Positions 18,328 through 26,773 of a DNA stretch of 64,000 nucleotides are shown here, piece by piece. The notes beneath the pieces were generated by a model. It did not search any database. It was not told the origin of the DNA and worked only from the letters and a program-made list of their open reading frames with translations. How positions within the stretch are numbered: position 1 is the stretch's first letter; every line of letters starts with the position of its first letter. The translations under genes were made by a program, and so were the position numbers. This DNA is from Pseudoxanthomonas wuyuanensis. Lineage in GTDB: Bacteria; Pseudomonadota; Gammaproteobacteria; Xanthomonadales; Xanthomonadaceae. The DNA lies in assembly GCF_900215535.1 (NCBI RefSeq), contig NZ_OCND01000001.1, forward strand, positions 248,001 through 312,000, given 5' to 3'.

Positions 18328-18786
18328 TCACGCCATGGCCAATGCCGATGGCGTCATCGCCGACGGCTGCGCCCTGTCGTCCATGTGCAACACGGTGACC
18401 TTGGCGTCGCGCAGCGAAGCCGCTACGGCCGGCGCGGCCCCCAGTCCCGCGGCCACCTCCTCCAGCGAGACGTTGGCCTGCGCGCCGCGGCGGTCGGACT
18501 TGCCGAACCGGTGGCGGTTGTACTCGGCCCAGCCGATCAACAGCAATGCGCACAGCACGGCGATGATGGGCAGCGAGATCAACAGGAACGGCTCGACCTG
18601 ATGCTGCCGCGTGTACAGCTCGAAGAACGCGGTGCGGATGCCGAGCAGCCATAGCACCAGCGTCGCCAGCGGCGACCACAGGTAGAAGTACAGCGCCCAG
18701 AATCCCAGCGTGACAAAGCCCCAGGCGGTGCGTTGCAGGCGCGGCTGCGCGTACGGTTTGCTGATTAGTTGCGAGTCGTATTTCAT
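18328..18786 (-). CDS. pgaD: poly-beta-1,6-GlcNAc biosynthesis protein PgaD
   Basis: A 152-residue inner-membrane protein with two hydrophobic segments (about 23-50 and 68-86) and a cytoplasmic basic tail, as in PgaD. In E. coli PgaD and PgaC form the synthase, and c-di-GMP binding to both activates it. The 4-nt ATGA overlap with pgaC indicates translational coupling. PgaD sequences are poorly conserved; the assignment relies on the membrane pattern plus the operon position. Confidence 0.85.
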   Translation of the reverse strand: MKYDSQLISKPYAQPRLQRTAWGFVTLGFWALYFYLWSPLATLVLWLLGIRTAFFELYTRQHQVEPFLLISLPIIAVLCALLLIGWAEYNRHRFGKSDRRGAQANVSLEEVAAGLGAAPAVAASLRDAKVTVLHMDDRAQPSAMTPSALAMA

Positions 18787-20030
18787 CGGATTCCCCTGTC
18801 CGGACTGACCCAGGTGGCACGCTTCCCGCGCCGCTTCATCAGCGTCTTGGGCACGGCCACCACGGTGGTGAAAAGGCTGAGCAACCAGTACGCCATCGGG
18901 TACCAGATCATCCAGAAGTAATTGCGGCCCACTCCGGTCTCGTAGCGGCGGTCGATGATGATGCTGCTGGCGAACTGCAGCATGCATACCAGCGCCAGGA
19001 CCATGCCGTGCCAGGACGGAAGAATGGTGCGGACGAACAATCCGTCCGGCATCGGCACGAACTTGCCCAGCGCCCACAGCACGATGATGAACAGCATGGT
19101 GTAGGCCCAGGCCACGCTGAACAGGTATTCGACCAGCACGCCCCACATGCGCCGCTTGCGCCAGGCGAACAGATCGCTGCAGTGCCGGAACAGCACCTCC
19201 ACGCCGCCCTGCGCCCAGCGCAGCCGCTGCCGCCACAGGCCCTTCAGCGTTTCCGGCATCAGGATGAAGCACAGCGCGTTGGGTTCGTAGCGGATGTCCC
19301 AGTGATCCATCTGCAGGCGCCAGCTGATGTCGATGTCCTCGGTCACCATGTCGTCGGCCCAGTAGCCGATGCGGTGCAGGGCAGTGCGGCGGAACGCGCT
19401 GATCACGCCCGACACGGTGAAGATGCGCCCGTACACGCGCTGGGCGCGCTTGATCATGCCGATGATCGAGGAGAACTCGCCCACCTGCAGCCGGCCCAGC
19501 AGGGTCGAACGATTGCGGATGCGCGGATTGCCGGTGACCGCTCCCACGCGCGGTCCGGATGTCAGGTGCCAGACCATCCAGTGGGTGGCGTACTCGTCCA
19601 GCAGCGCATCGCCGTCGATGCAGACCAGATACTCGGAGCGGGCCGCCAGCGCGCCCATCCGCAACGCATTGGCCTTGCCCATGTTGCGGTCCAGATGGAC
19701 CACCCGCAGGCGCGGGTGCAGCGCCGCCAACCGGTTGAGCTTGTCGGCGGTGTCGTCGCTGCTGCCGTCGTTGATGGCGATGACCTCGAAGTCCGGATAG
19801 CGCTGCGCCAGCGCCGCGCCGATGGTCTCATCGACGTTGTCGGCTTCGTTGTGGCACGGGATCAGGATCGACGCCGTGGGGAAGGAATCCATCGGCGGCG
19901 GTTCGGTGCGCGGACGCTGGTGGCGTTCGCGCCGGAAGTAGTAATACAGCCCGCCGGACATCCAGAAGAACGACATCACGATGGGGTAGAGGAACGCGAA
20001 CTGGAACAGTATCGAGAGAGTCGTGTTCAT
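18783..20030 (-). CDS. pgaC: poly-beta-1,6-N-acetylglucosamine synthase
   Basis: A 415-residue processive GT2 glycosyltransferase that polymerises UDP-GlcNAc and begins exporting the chain at the inner membrane. Seen: an N-terminal membrane segment (about 8-28), the NDGSSDD loop (about 88), DGDALLDE (about 138), EDIDISW (about 228) and the QRLRWAQGG motif of processive enzymes (about 266), then three further membrane segments. The order and spacing match PgaC/HmsR. It starts 5 nt after pgaB, and its end overlaps pgaD. Confidence 0.95.
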   Translation of the reverse strand: MNTTLSILFQFAFLYPIVMSFFWMSGGLYYYFRRERHQRPRTEPPPMDSFPTASILIPCHNEADNVDETIGAALAQRYPDFEVIAINDGSSDDTADKLNRLAALHPRLRVVHLDRNMGKANALRMGALAARSEYLVCIDGDALLDEYATHWMVWHLTSGPRVGAVTGNPRIRNRSTLLGRLQVGEFSSIIGMIKRAQRVYGRIFTVSGVISAFRRTALHRIGYWADDMVTEDIDISWRLQMDHWDIRYEPNALCFILMPETLKGLWRQRLRWAQGGVEVLFRHCSDLFAWRKRRMWGVLVEYLFSVAWAYTMLFIIVLWALGKFVPMPDGLFVRTILPSWHGMVLALVCMLQFASSIIIDRRYETGVGRNYFWMIWYPMAYWLLSLFTTVVAVPKTLMKRRGKRATWVSPDRGIR

Positions 20031-20035
20031 GGCAA

Positions 20036-21934
20036 TCACCGTTCCTCGTAAGGAAAGCTGCGCGCCGACAGGCTGCCGCGCGCGTCCTGCAGGCGCGGCT
20101 GGTCGCCGATGAAATCGTCCGGGTACCAGCCCAGGTGGCGTACACCATCGGCCTGCAACTGTCGTACCAATGCCTGCAGGGTCTTGCCGGGTATCGGCCT
20201 GCGCTTGCGCCAGTCCACGGTCTGCAGTTCGAACAGCGTCTTCTCGAAGCGCGGGTCGTGTTGGCGCACCGCTGCGGTCAACTCGCGCATCCACGCCTGC
20301 GGACGGCGGTGCGCGCCTTCCATCCAGGGCATGGCCATCAGCGCGGTGTAGTCGTAGGCGTCGATAAAGGAATCCAGGCGCTGGCCGAACCATTGCTGGC
20401 TTTCCGGCCGCAGCACCGTCAACGCGTACAGATTGCGCACCGTGGCCAGCTTGGGGCGCCAGCGTTCGGCCGACGCTTTCAGCTCATGGGTGAAGTCGAT
20501 CAGCAGCCGGGTGCGCGCATCGGCGCCACCCAGCGCGGCGAGTTCGTCGTCGCGCAGGTAGGCGTCGTCGTGGAACAGCAAGCCTTCGAAGTAGCTGGCC
20601 ACCGCCAGGTCTTCGTAGACATCGGCGATCAGCTGGCGTGCGCGCGGGTTGCTGGGATCCAAGCGGAAAATATCGCCGTCGCGTTCGGGCAGCGCCAGCT
20701 CGCGCCGCTGTTGCGCCTCCGGCGGCTCGAAACCCAGCACCGGCAGCCATGCGAAGACCTTCACCTCGGCGCGGGTTTTCAGCTGCCAGGCGACCCGGTT
20801 GAACAGATCCGCGCGCACCGGCAGGTGGCGGTTGGGGAAGTACAGCGCGTCGGCCGAACCGTTGCCGTCGGGATCGGCGAAGGCCTGCAGGAACACATGG
20901 CTGGGACCGATGCGCTTGACCCGCTCGATCAGCGCGTCGAGGTTGCGGTCCTGCTGGGCCGGGTCGGCATCGTAGACATAGTCCAGATCCACCTGCATCG
21001 CGCGCACGCCCTGCACATCCTCGTCGTGGCGCAGTTCGTAGGCCAGATCGGACACGTTGGGGTTGTTGTAGACCAGCAGCCGGGCCAGGCCGTGCAGATT
21101 CGCGGTGAGCTTCTGCTCGCGGCCTTCCAGGTCGAACGACACCGTCATGCCCAGGTCTTCGGCAATACCGTTGCTGATGCTGCTGTAGGCCGCGTAGGGC
21201 CAGACGATGGCGCGCGGACGCACGCCCAGTTCGCGCTCGATGGCCGCAGCGCTGGTGGCCAGGTCGCTGCGGATGCGGGCGCGGTATTCGGCTTCGGATT
21301 CGTAGCGCTGCGCCTGCGGGTCGTAGACGCGGGTGATGGCGGCAGGAGTGATGTTGCCCTGCGGATTGGAGGTGACGCCGTGGTGAAGATCATGGCTGTG
21401 CGAGGCCACTTCGACCAGGCCGCTGGCCTGCATTTCGCGCAGCTGTTCCCAGGTCAGGAAATCATCGCCGGTGAACGGGCGCGGGCCATAGTCCACCTGC
21501 TGGCCGGCCGGCAGATCCAGCCACGAGGTCACCACCGCCACCAGTGCAGGGTAGCCATAGGCGCGCAGCAACGGGAACGCATGCGTGTAGACGCTGCGCA
21601 GGCCGTCGTCGAAGGTCAGCAGCACTGCCTTGGCCGGCAGCCGGCGCTCGCCGCGCGCGGCCGCCTGCACGTCGGACAGGCTGACCGGGCGATAGCCGTG
21701 CCCGGACAGCCAGTCCAGATGCGCGGCGAAGTTCTGCGTGCTGGCCGCGTAGGCGTCCGGATCGCCCTTGCGCGCCACATCGTCGCGGATGTCGTGGTAG
21801 CTCAGCACCAGCAGCGTGTCGCTGCCCGCGGTGACGGATGCCGCACCGGCGGATTGGCTGGCGCTGGCCGAGAGCGGCAGCAACAGCAGCCAGCAGGCCA
21901 ACAGGCTCAGGATCAGACGGTCCATGCGTTTCAT
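20036..21934 (-). CDS. pgaB: poly-beta-1,6-GlcNAc N-deacetylase PgaB
   Basis: A 632-residue periplasmic protein. A signal peptide (about 5-24) is followed by a NodB polysaccharide-deacetylase domain with TFDDG (about 108) and the metal-binding SHSHDLHHG (about 178), then a C-terminal domain resembling the PgaB glycoside-hydrolase barrel. It partly deacetylates the polymer for export. There is no lipobox at the expected place (ASASQS), so it may be soluble rather than a lipoprotein as in E. coli. Starts at the ATGA that overlaps the pgaA stop; an earlier in-frame ATG lacks a signal peptide. Confidence 0.93.
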   Translation of the reverse strand: MKRMDRLILSLLACWLLLLPLSASASQSAGAASVTAGSDTLLVLSYHDIRDDVARKGDPDAYAASTQNFAAHLDWLSGHGYRPVSLSDVQAAARGERRLPAKAVLLTFDDGLRSVYTHAFPLLRAYGYPALVAVVTSWLDLPAGQQVDYGPRPFTGDDFLTWEQLREMQASGLVEVASHSHDLHHGVTSNPQGNITPAAITRVYDPQAQRYESEAEYRARIRSDLATSAAAIERELGVRPRAIVWPYAAYSSISNGIAEDLGMTVSFDLEGREQKLTANLHGLARLLVYNNPNVSDLAYELRHDEDVQGVRAMQVDLDYVYDADPAQQDRNLDALIERVKRIGPSHVFLQAFADPDGNGSADALYFPNRHLPVRADLFNRVAWQLKTRAEVKVFAWLPVLGFEPPEAQQRRELALPERDGDIFRLDPSNPRARQLIADVYEDLAVASYFEGLLFHDDAYLRDDELAALGGADARTRLLIDFTHELKASAERWRPKLATVRNLYALTVLRPESQQWFGQRLDSFIDAYDYTALMAMPWMEGAHRRPQAWMRELTAAVRQHDPRFEKTLFELQTVDWRKRRPIPGKTLQALVRQLQADGVRHLGWYPDDFIGDQPRLQDARGSLSARSFPYEER

Positions 21935-24009
21935 TCTCCCCACCGGTATTCGATATCGAAGCCAAGCCGTTCTTCGCGCTGGCCGTCGTAGACCGGACGC
22001 GACCAGCTGATGCCGTAGTCCAGTACCTTGCCGACGCCGAAACGCCATTCGTGGCGATAGCTGGCGCGCGGTACCCACGCGCTGCCGTAGCCTTGCTGCC
22101 AGTAGGGGCCGGCGGTGACCTCCAGGCGCTGGCGCAGATGCCGCTCATAGCGGCGCCAGGTCATGTGGTCGATGCGTGCGCCGACGTTCAATGCATGGTC
22201 GCGCCCGGGATTGAAGTAGGGCGCGTCGTCGCGGCTGCCGCGCGAGGCATAGCCATCGCCGAGCAGGTCGACCAGCAGGTGCGGCCGGGTAAGCACGCGG
22301 CGCTGGCCGTACACGCGCAGTTCGCGGCGGCGGTTGCCGTCGTCGTAGTTTGACTGCTTGTAGGCGCCGCCCAACTGGCCAAGTTCAGAGGGCGTCCACT
22401 CCAGACCGGCCTGCCAGGAATCGGCGCCGATGCCGCTGCGGCGCGCCTGCAGCGACGCCTGCGGGTCGGCATGGAACGCCGCGGCGCTGGCGCGCAGCGT
22501 GTCGCTGAAACGCCAGCCGGCGCGCAGCCCGAATGAGGTGCCGTCCAGATAGTCGTCATCCGGGCGCGACACCTGCGCTTCCAGGTTCAGCCGGTCGTAG
22601 GCATACAGCACGCCGACGCCGGTATAGCGGCCATGCACGCGCTCGCCCTGGAAATCGGCCCAGGCGTCGCTGGCCTGCGCGGTCAGCCGCCAGCGGTCGG
22701 CCAGCAGCGGAGTCTCGACATAGACGCCGTATTCGCCGTCGCGGTTGCCCAGCGGCGAAGCGCTGTCGCCATTGCCTTCGCCATCGCTGCGGCCGCCGGC
22801 CGCCCAGGCGCGGCCGCGCCAGCCCAGATGCGCATCCCAGTAGCGATCCAACCGGCGCACATGCGGGTTGTCGGGGAACTGGGCGAGCAGTTCGTCATGC
22901 AGCGGCCGCGCCTGGTCGACGCGATCCAGCGCCAGCAGCGCTTCGGTGGCGCCGATGCGCGCCTCGATGCTGCGCGGATCCAGCGTCATCGCCATGCGCT
23001 GGCGTTCCAGCGCGCGTTGCGGCCAGCCGCGCTGGATGAATACGCTGCCCAGCCGCGATTGCAGGCCGGCGTTGTTGGGCGCGATGGCGGCCAGCGATTC
23101 CAGCTTCTGCTGCGCGTGAGCCAGGCGGTTGCCGTAGGCCATCAGCATGGCGTGGTTGCTGTCGGCCTCGAAGCGGCGCCAGTTCTGGTGGCCGCGCACC
23201 GCGCCCGGCGCGCGCGGCCACGGCTCGTTGGCATCGGCCAGCGCCTGCAGCAGCGCCAATGCGCGCGGGTGGTCCTCCGATTCCAGGTACGCGTAGGCCA
23301 GCAGCACCTGCACGTCGAACTCGTCGGGCATGGCTGCCGCAGCCTGTTGCAGCGCGGCGATGGCATCTTCCGGATGCTGCGCGGCCAGCAGCGAGTCGCC
23401 GGCCTTGGCCAGCACGTAGGGCGGCATGGCAACGCCGCGAGCCTGCAGATCGCGGTAGGCGGCTACGGCGTCGGTGTGCTTCTCCAGCGCATTGAGCATG
23501 ACGATGCGGTCCAACTGCGGACGCAACGCCGAAGCGCGCTGTTCCGGAGTCAGGCTGGCCAGGTAGTCCTGCATCAGCCGTTCGGCCAGTTTCATTTCGT
23601 CCAGCCGGCTGGCTTCGTCTTCGGCATACAGGCCGCCCCAGACGATCAGCCGGGCCAGGCGGTCGTCTTCCAGCCGCTGCCGCTGTTCGGCCGAAAAGGC
23701 CTGCGGCCGGGCACGGTAGAGCTGCCAGGAACGGTCGGCACCGCCCATATCGGCCAGCGTCAGTACGCGCAGGCGGTAGATAGCGTCATCGTCCGGGTGG
23801 TCGTTGTGCAGGCGTTCGTAAATGGCCAATGCGGCCAGCCATTGGCGCTGCTCGCGCAGCCGCGCCGCTTCTGCCAGCGCCTCTTCCATCGGGAAATGCG
23901 CCGCCGGGGAGGCCAGTGCATTCGCGGTGGACTGGGCGTTGGCCGGATTTGGCCAAAAAGCTCCACCCAAGGCGCAGGCGAGCGCCATCCATAAGTTCGA
24001 GTTCTTCAA
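21931..24009 (-). CDS. pgaA: poly-beta-1,6-GlcNAc outer-membrane export porin PgaA
   Basis: A 692-residue outer-membrane exporter: signal peptide (about 1-25, NPANA-Q), helical TPR-like repeats (about 30-400) that bind the polymer in the periplasm, and a C-terminal beta-barrel (about 410-692) ending YRWGE. First gene of the pgaABCD set. The start is a TTG at 24009 with a lysine-bearing N-region; an ATG at 23988 would cut off the charged N-region but is possible. The start codon and weak ribosome site suggest low translation, with regulation resting on upstream DNA sites. Confidence 0.9.
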   Translation of the reverse strand: MKNSNLWMALACALGGAFWPNPANAQSTANALASPAAHFPMEEALAEAARLREQRQWLAALAIYERLHNDHPDDDAIYRLRVLTLADMGGADRSWQLYRARPQAFSAEQRQRLEDDRLARLIVWGGLYAEDEASRLDEMKLAERLMQDYLASLTPEQRASALRPQLDRIVMLNALEKHTDAVAAYRDLQARGVAMPPYVLAKAGDSLLAAQHPEDAIAALQQAAAAMPDEFDVQVLLAYAYLESEDHPRALALLQALADANEPWPRAPGAVRGHQNWRRFEADSNHAMLMAYGNRLAHAQQKLESLAAIAPNNAGLQSRLGSVFIQRGWPQRALERQRMAMTLDPRSIEARIGATEALLALDRVDQARPLHDELLAQFPDNPHVRRLDRYWDAHLGWRGRAWAAGGRSDGEGNGDSASPLGNRDGEYGVYVETPLLADRWRLTAQASDAWADFQGERVHGRYTGVGVLYAYDRLNLEAQVSRPDDDYLDGTSFGLRAGWRFSDTLRASAAAFHADPQASLQARRSGIGADSWQAGLEWTPSELGQLGGAYKQSNYDDGNRRRELRVYGQRRVLTRPHLLVDLLGDGYASRGSRDDAPYFNPGRDHALNVGARIDHMTWRRYERHLRQRLEVTAGPYWQQGYGSAWVPRASYRHEWRFGVGKVLDYGISWSRPVYDGQREERLGFDIEYRWGE

Positions 24010-24089
24010 GAGTGTCTGCCCCTGTTACAGACCGGCCCCCTGCGGAGGCATTCCTAGCCAATGCCCATAGCTATGCATGGACCTTGCCA

Positions 24090-24120
24090 ATTTTAGGGGA
24101 AAAGTGTGAATTTGGTCACA
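24090..24120 (-). promoter_or_regulatory. CRP/Clp-type site overlapping a possible pgaA promoter
   Basis: TGTGA-ATTTGG-TCACA (24105-24120) matches the CRP/Clp consensus perfectly. On the minus strand TAAAAT (24095-24090) is a likely -10 box, so the palindrome lies across the -35 region and about 100 nt before pgaA. Clp, the xanthomonad CRP homologue, loses DNA binding when it binds c-di-GMP. Confidence 0.7.
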
Positions 24121-24153
24121 AAACGAGAATTTCGTTAATGTCTCGTAAATAAA

Positions 24154-24169
24154 CGTGATGCAAGTCACG
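24154..24169 (-). promoter_or_regulatory. second CRP/Clp-type palindrome upstream of pgaA
   Basis: CGTGA-TGCAAG-TCACG retains the GTGA-N6-TCAC core on both halves. Its centre is 49 bp upstream of the first site. Between them ACGAGA (24123-24128) and TCTCGT (24141-24146) form another inverted repeat. No other gene is served by this gap, since the tRNA beyond also reads away from it. Confidence 0.6.
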
Positions 24170-24476
24170 ATTTCTGCCGCAAGTACGACGTAGACGGAAT
24201 GCGGCCCACCGCGTAGGCGACGACTTCCCGCCAGGACGCCCAACTGACCCTCCAACGGCCCGATCTTGCGGCGCTGGCAGATTGGCGGAGACTTGCAACG
24301 ACGCATCGCGTCACATAAATGCGAGTCACGTCACATTTTGTCGGCCGCGCGGAAATCGGTGGACCGGGCGCTGCCACGACGGCGCGGAAGGCACTGGCAT
24401 GTCTGCGTTGCGCAGACCGTCGAGATACCTGGGGAGGAAACCTTGGGGGAAGACCAGCGGCATCGAAAGTGCCGGC
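24170..24476. other. gene-free stretch between pgaA promoter and tRNA-Pro
   Basis: No plausible gene. Two isolated GTCACA half sites occur around 24308-24336. The region lies downstream of the tRNA on the minus strand, so it should hold the tRNA 3' end; no T-tract terminator was found. Confidence 0.4.
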
Positions 24477-24553
<77 letters not shown>

Positions 24554-24564
24554 TGGAGCCGCGC

Positions 24565-24594
24565 ATTGTATTCAGTCGCAGGGGGTAACGGCAA
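24565..24594 (-). promoter_or_regulatory. promoter of tRNA-Pro
   Basis: TTGCCG (-35, 24594-24589), an 18-bp spacer and TACAAT (-10, 24570-24565) lie just upstream of the tRNA. The GC-rich bases GCGCGG after the -10 form the discriminator typical of stringently controlled stable RNA genes. Confidence 0.7.
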
Positions 24595-24877
24595 TAGGCA
24601 GCATGCGTTGCCGTCGCGGCCATGCGCCGGGCTGGGCCGTGCGCCGGGCTCCGCTGGCTCACGCAGAATCGATCGCACTCTAGGGTGGCGTCCCGCAAAC
24701 AACGTACCCATCCGGCTTGGTCCTGCCCCCCGATCCTGCGTTGCTCGTCGTCACCATAGTCCCGCGATGCCTCCTCCTCGCGCCTTGTCCTGGGGGCCAA
24801 TCCGCTGCGCCACACAGGCAAGCTATTTGCAGGACACCACACTAGAATGTGCGTTTGCCGCCTGCTGGAGTTTTCGC
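24595..24877. other. intergenic region ahead of hisS
   Basis: Divergent region between the tRNA promoter and hisS. A TAGAAT -10-like box sits at 24843-24848, 30 nt before the hisS start, but no matching -35 is clear. A direct GCGCCGGGCT repeat occurs around 24626-24650. No gene seen. Confidence 0.4.
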
Positions 24878-26278
24878 TTGATCAAGCCGCGCACGCCGCC
24901 CGGGGTCATGGAGTTGCTGCCCCGCGAACAAATCGCATTCCAGCGCATGCTGGATGCCATTCGCCGCAACTACGAGCGGTTCGGCTTCCTGCCGGTGGAA
25001 ACGCCGGTGTTCGAGCTGTCGGAGACGCTGCTGACCAAATCCGGCGGCGAGACCGAGCGGCAGGTGTATTTCGTGCAGTCCACCGGCGCCATCGCCAATG
25101 CGCGTTCGGCCGACGGCGCGGCCGAGGCGCTGCCGGAACTGGCGCTGCGCTTCGATCTGACCGTGCCGCTGGCGCGCTACGTGGCCGAGCACGAGCACGA
25201 GCTGACCTTCCCGTTCCGCCGCTACCAGATCCAGCGCGTCTATCGCGGCGAACGCGCCCAGCGCGGGCGCTTCCGCGAGTTCTACCAGTGCGACATCGAC
25301 GTGATCGGCAAGGACGCGTTGAGCATCCGTTTCGATGCCGAGATCCTGGCGGTGATCCATGCGGTGTTCAGCGACCTGGGCATCGGCAAGTTCACCGTGC
25401 AGCTGAACAACCGCAAGCTGATGCGCGGCTTTTTCGAAGCGCAGGGAATCACCGATGGCGAACAGCAGGCGCTGGTTTTGCGCGAGGTCGACAAGCTGGA
25501 CAAGCGCGGTGCCGACTATGTGCGCGAAACGCTGACCGGGCCGGAGTTCGGGCTGGCCGCTGAGGCGGTGCGGAAGATCCTCGAGTTCGTCGCGGTGCGT
25601 TCGAGCGGCCACGCCGATGCACTGGCCCGGCTCGACGCGCTGGGGCAGGGCAGCGAAACCCTCAACCAGGGCATCGCCGAACTGCGCGAGGTGCTGGCGC
25701 TGGTCAAGGCGCTGGGCGTGCCGGAAAGCGACTACTGCCTGAACTTTTCCATCGCCCGCGGCCTGGACTACTACACCGGCACCGTCTACGAGACGCAGCT
25801 GGACGACTATCCGCAGATCGGTTCGATCTGCTCCGGCGGCCGCTACGAGGATCTGGCCAGCCACTACACCAAGTCGAAGCTGCCTGGCGTGGGCATTTCG
25901 ATCGGGCTGACCCGGTTGTTCTGGCAACTGCGCGAAGCGGGTCTTGTCGCCGGCAGCGAGGAAAGCAGCGTGCAGGCGATGGTGGCGCTGTTGGACGAGA
26001 CGCAACTGGCCGATTCGCTGGACATCGCGCGGCGGCTGCGCGCCGGCGGCATCAACACCGAAGTGCAGATGGAAGCGCGCAAGCTGGGCAAGCAGTTCCA
26101 GTACGCCTCGCGCGCCGGCGTGCGCTTCGTGGTGCTGGCCGGCGAAGACGAGCTGGCCCGCGGCGCGGTGACGGTCAAGGATCTGCTGCGCGAGCAGCAG
26201 TTCGAAGTGCCGCGCGACGAACTGGCCAGCAGCCTGAAGGTGGAACTGGAGCAGGCGCGCGCGCTCGCAGGCCGCTGA
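24878..26278 (+). CDS. hisS: histidyl-tRNA synthetase
   Basis: Class II synthetase charging tRNA-His. The 466-residue protein has motif 2 with [17 protein letters not shown] (about 126), the HisRS-specific ARGLDYYTG (about 293), SGGRY (about 318) and motif 3 [10 protein letters not shown] (about 340), followed by an anticodon-binding domain (about 365-460). The start is a TTG at 24878 ([14 protein letters not shown] follows) preceded by CTGGAG at good spacing; an upstream in-frame stretch has no domain. It is the longer HisRS type. The next gene begins 2 nt after its stop. Confidence 0.94.
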   Translation: MIKPRTPPGVMELLPREQIAFQRMLDAIRRNYERFGFLPVETPVFELSETLLTKSGGETERQVYFVQSTGAIANARSADGAAEALPELALRFDLTVPLARYVAEHEHELTFPFRRYQIQRVYRGERAQRGRFREFYQCDIDVIGKDALSIRFDAEILAVIHAVFSDLGIGKFTVQLNNRKLMRGFFEAQGITDGEQQALVLREVDKLDKRGADYVRETLTGPEFGLAAEAVRKILEFVAVRSSGHADALARLDALGQGSETLNQGIAELREVLALVKALGVPESDYCLNFSIARGLDYYTGTVYETQLDDYPQIGSICSGGRYEDLASHYTKSKLPGVGISIGLTRLFWQLREAGLVAGSEESSVQAMVALLDETQLADSLDIARRLRAGGINTEVQMEARKLGKQFQYASRAGVRFVVLAGEDELARGAVTVKDLLREQQFEVPRDELASSLKVELEQARALAGR

Positions 26279-26280
26279 CG

Positions 26281-26592
26281 GTGCGCGGCTACAGGGCTGC
26301 GGCATGCCTGGGCCTGGCGTTGGCGTTGGCCGGCTGCATGGGCGATCCCGATGAGCGCGTCCGCCGATTGGGGAAAGACGTTCATCTGATCAGCAGCGAT
26401 CGCTGCGCGGTGCTCGGCGACGAGCTGGAACGCGACATCCGCGAGCGCGCCATCCGCCAATGCCCGCATGGCGTGGCGCAGATCGGCGAGTTCCGCCCGC
26501 AGCCATCCAAACAGGGCAGCCTGCTTGGCGAATGCTTGAGAGCGGGCAAGCTGCAAGCGCAGGTGACCTGCCACGGCAAGAACTCGCAGTAA
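26281..26592 (+). CDS. small putative lipoprotein
   Basis: A 103-residue protein starting at GTG, 2 nt after the hisS stop. Residues 5-19 form a lipoprotein signal (AAACLGLALALAGC, lipobox LAGC with Cys19), so it is predicted to be lipidated and exported. The mature part contains three cysteines (42, 60, 84 approximate) and no domain I recognise. Translational linkage to hisS may be incidental. Function unknown. Confidence 0.65.
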   Translation: MRGYRAAACLGLALALAGCMGDPDERVRRLGKDVHLISSDRCAVLGDELERDIRERAIRQCPHGVAQIGEFRPQPSKQGSLLGECLRAGKLQAQVTCHGKNSQ

Positions 26593-26679
26593 TGGAACCG
26601 ATGCGTCAGGACGGCAAGGCGCCGACCTGCAGCCGCCCGCTTTTGTAGGGGCGCCTGCAGGGACCCAGAGGGGGCGACC

Positions 26680-26749
26680 TGTAGGAGCGACGTAAGTCGC
26701 GATAAAGCTCTACCGGTAACGCCTCATCGCGACTTACATCGCTCCTACA
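26680..26749. repeat. REPIN between the lipoprotein and the GGDEF gene
   Basis: TGTAGGAGCGACGTAAGTCG on the left and CGACTTACATCGCTCCTACA on the right form near-perfect inverted arms around about 30 nt. The GTAGGAGCG core is the RAYT-type REP motif. Both flanking genes converge on it, so it may also act as a terminator. Confidence 0.85.
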
Positions 26750-26773
26750 AGCCGCTCGTCAGGAGACCGTCTT

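Noticed and set aside
20135..21991. 618-codon open frame antisense to pgaB
   Set aside because: Overlaps a conserved deacetylase and shows no domain.
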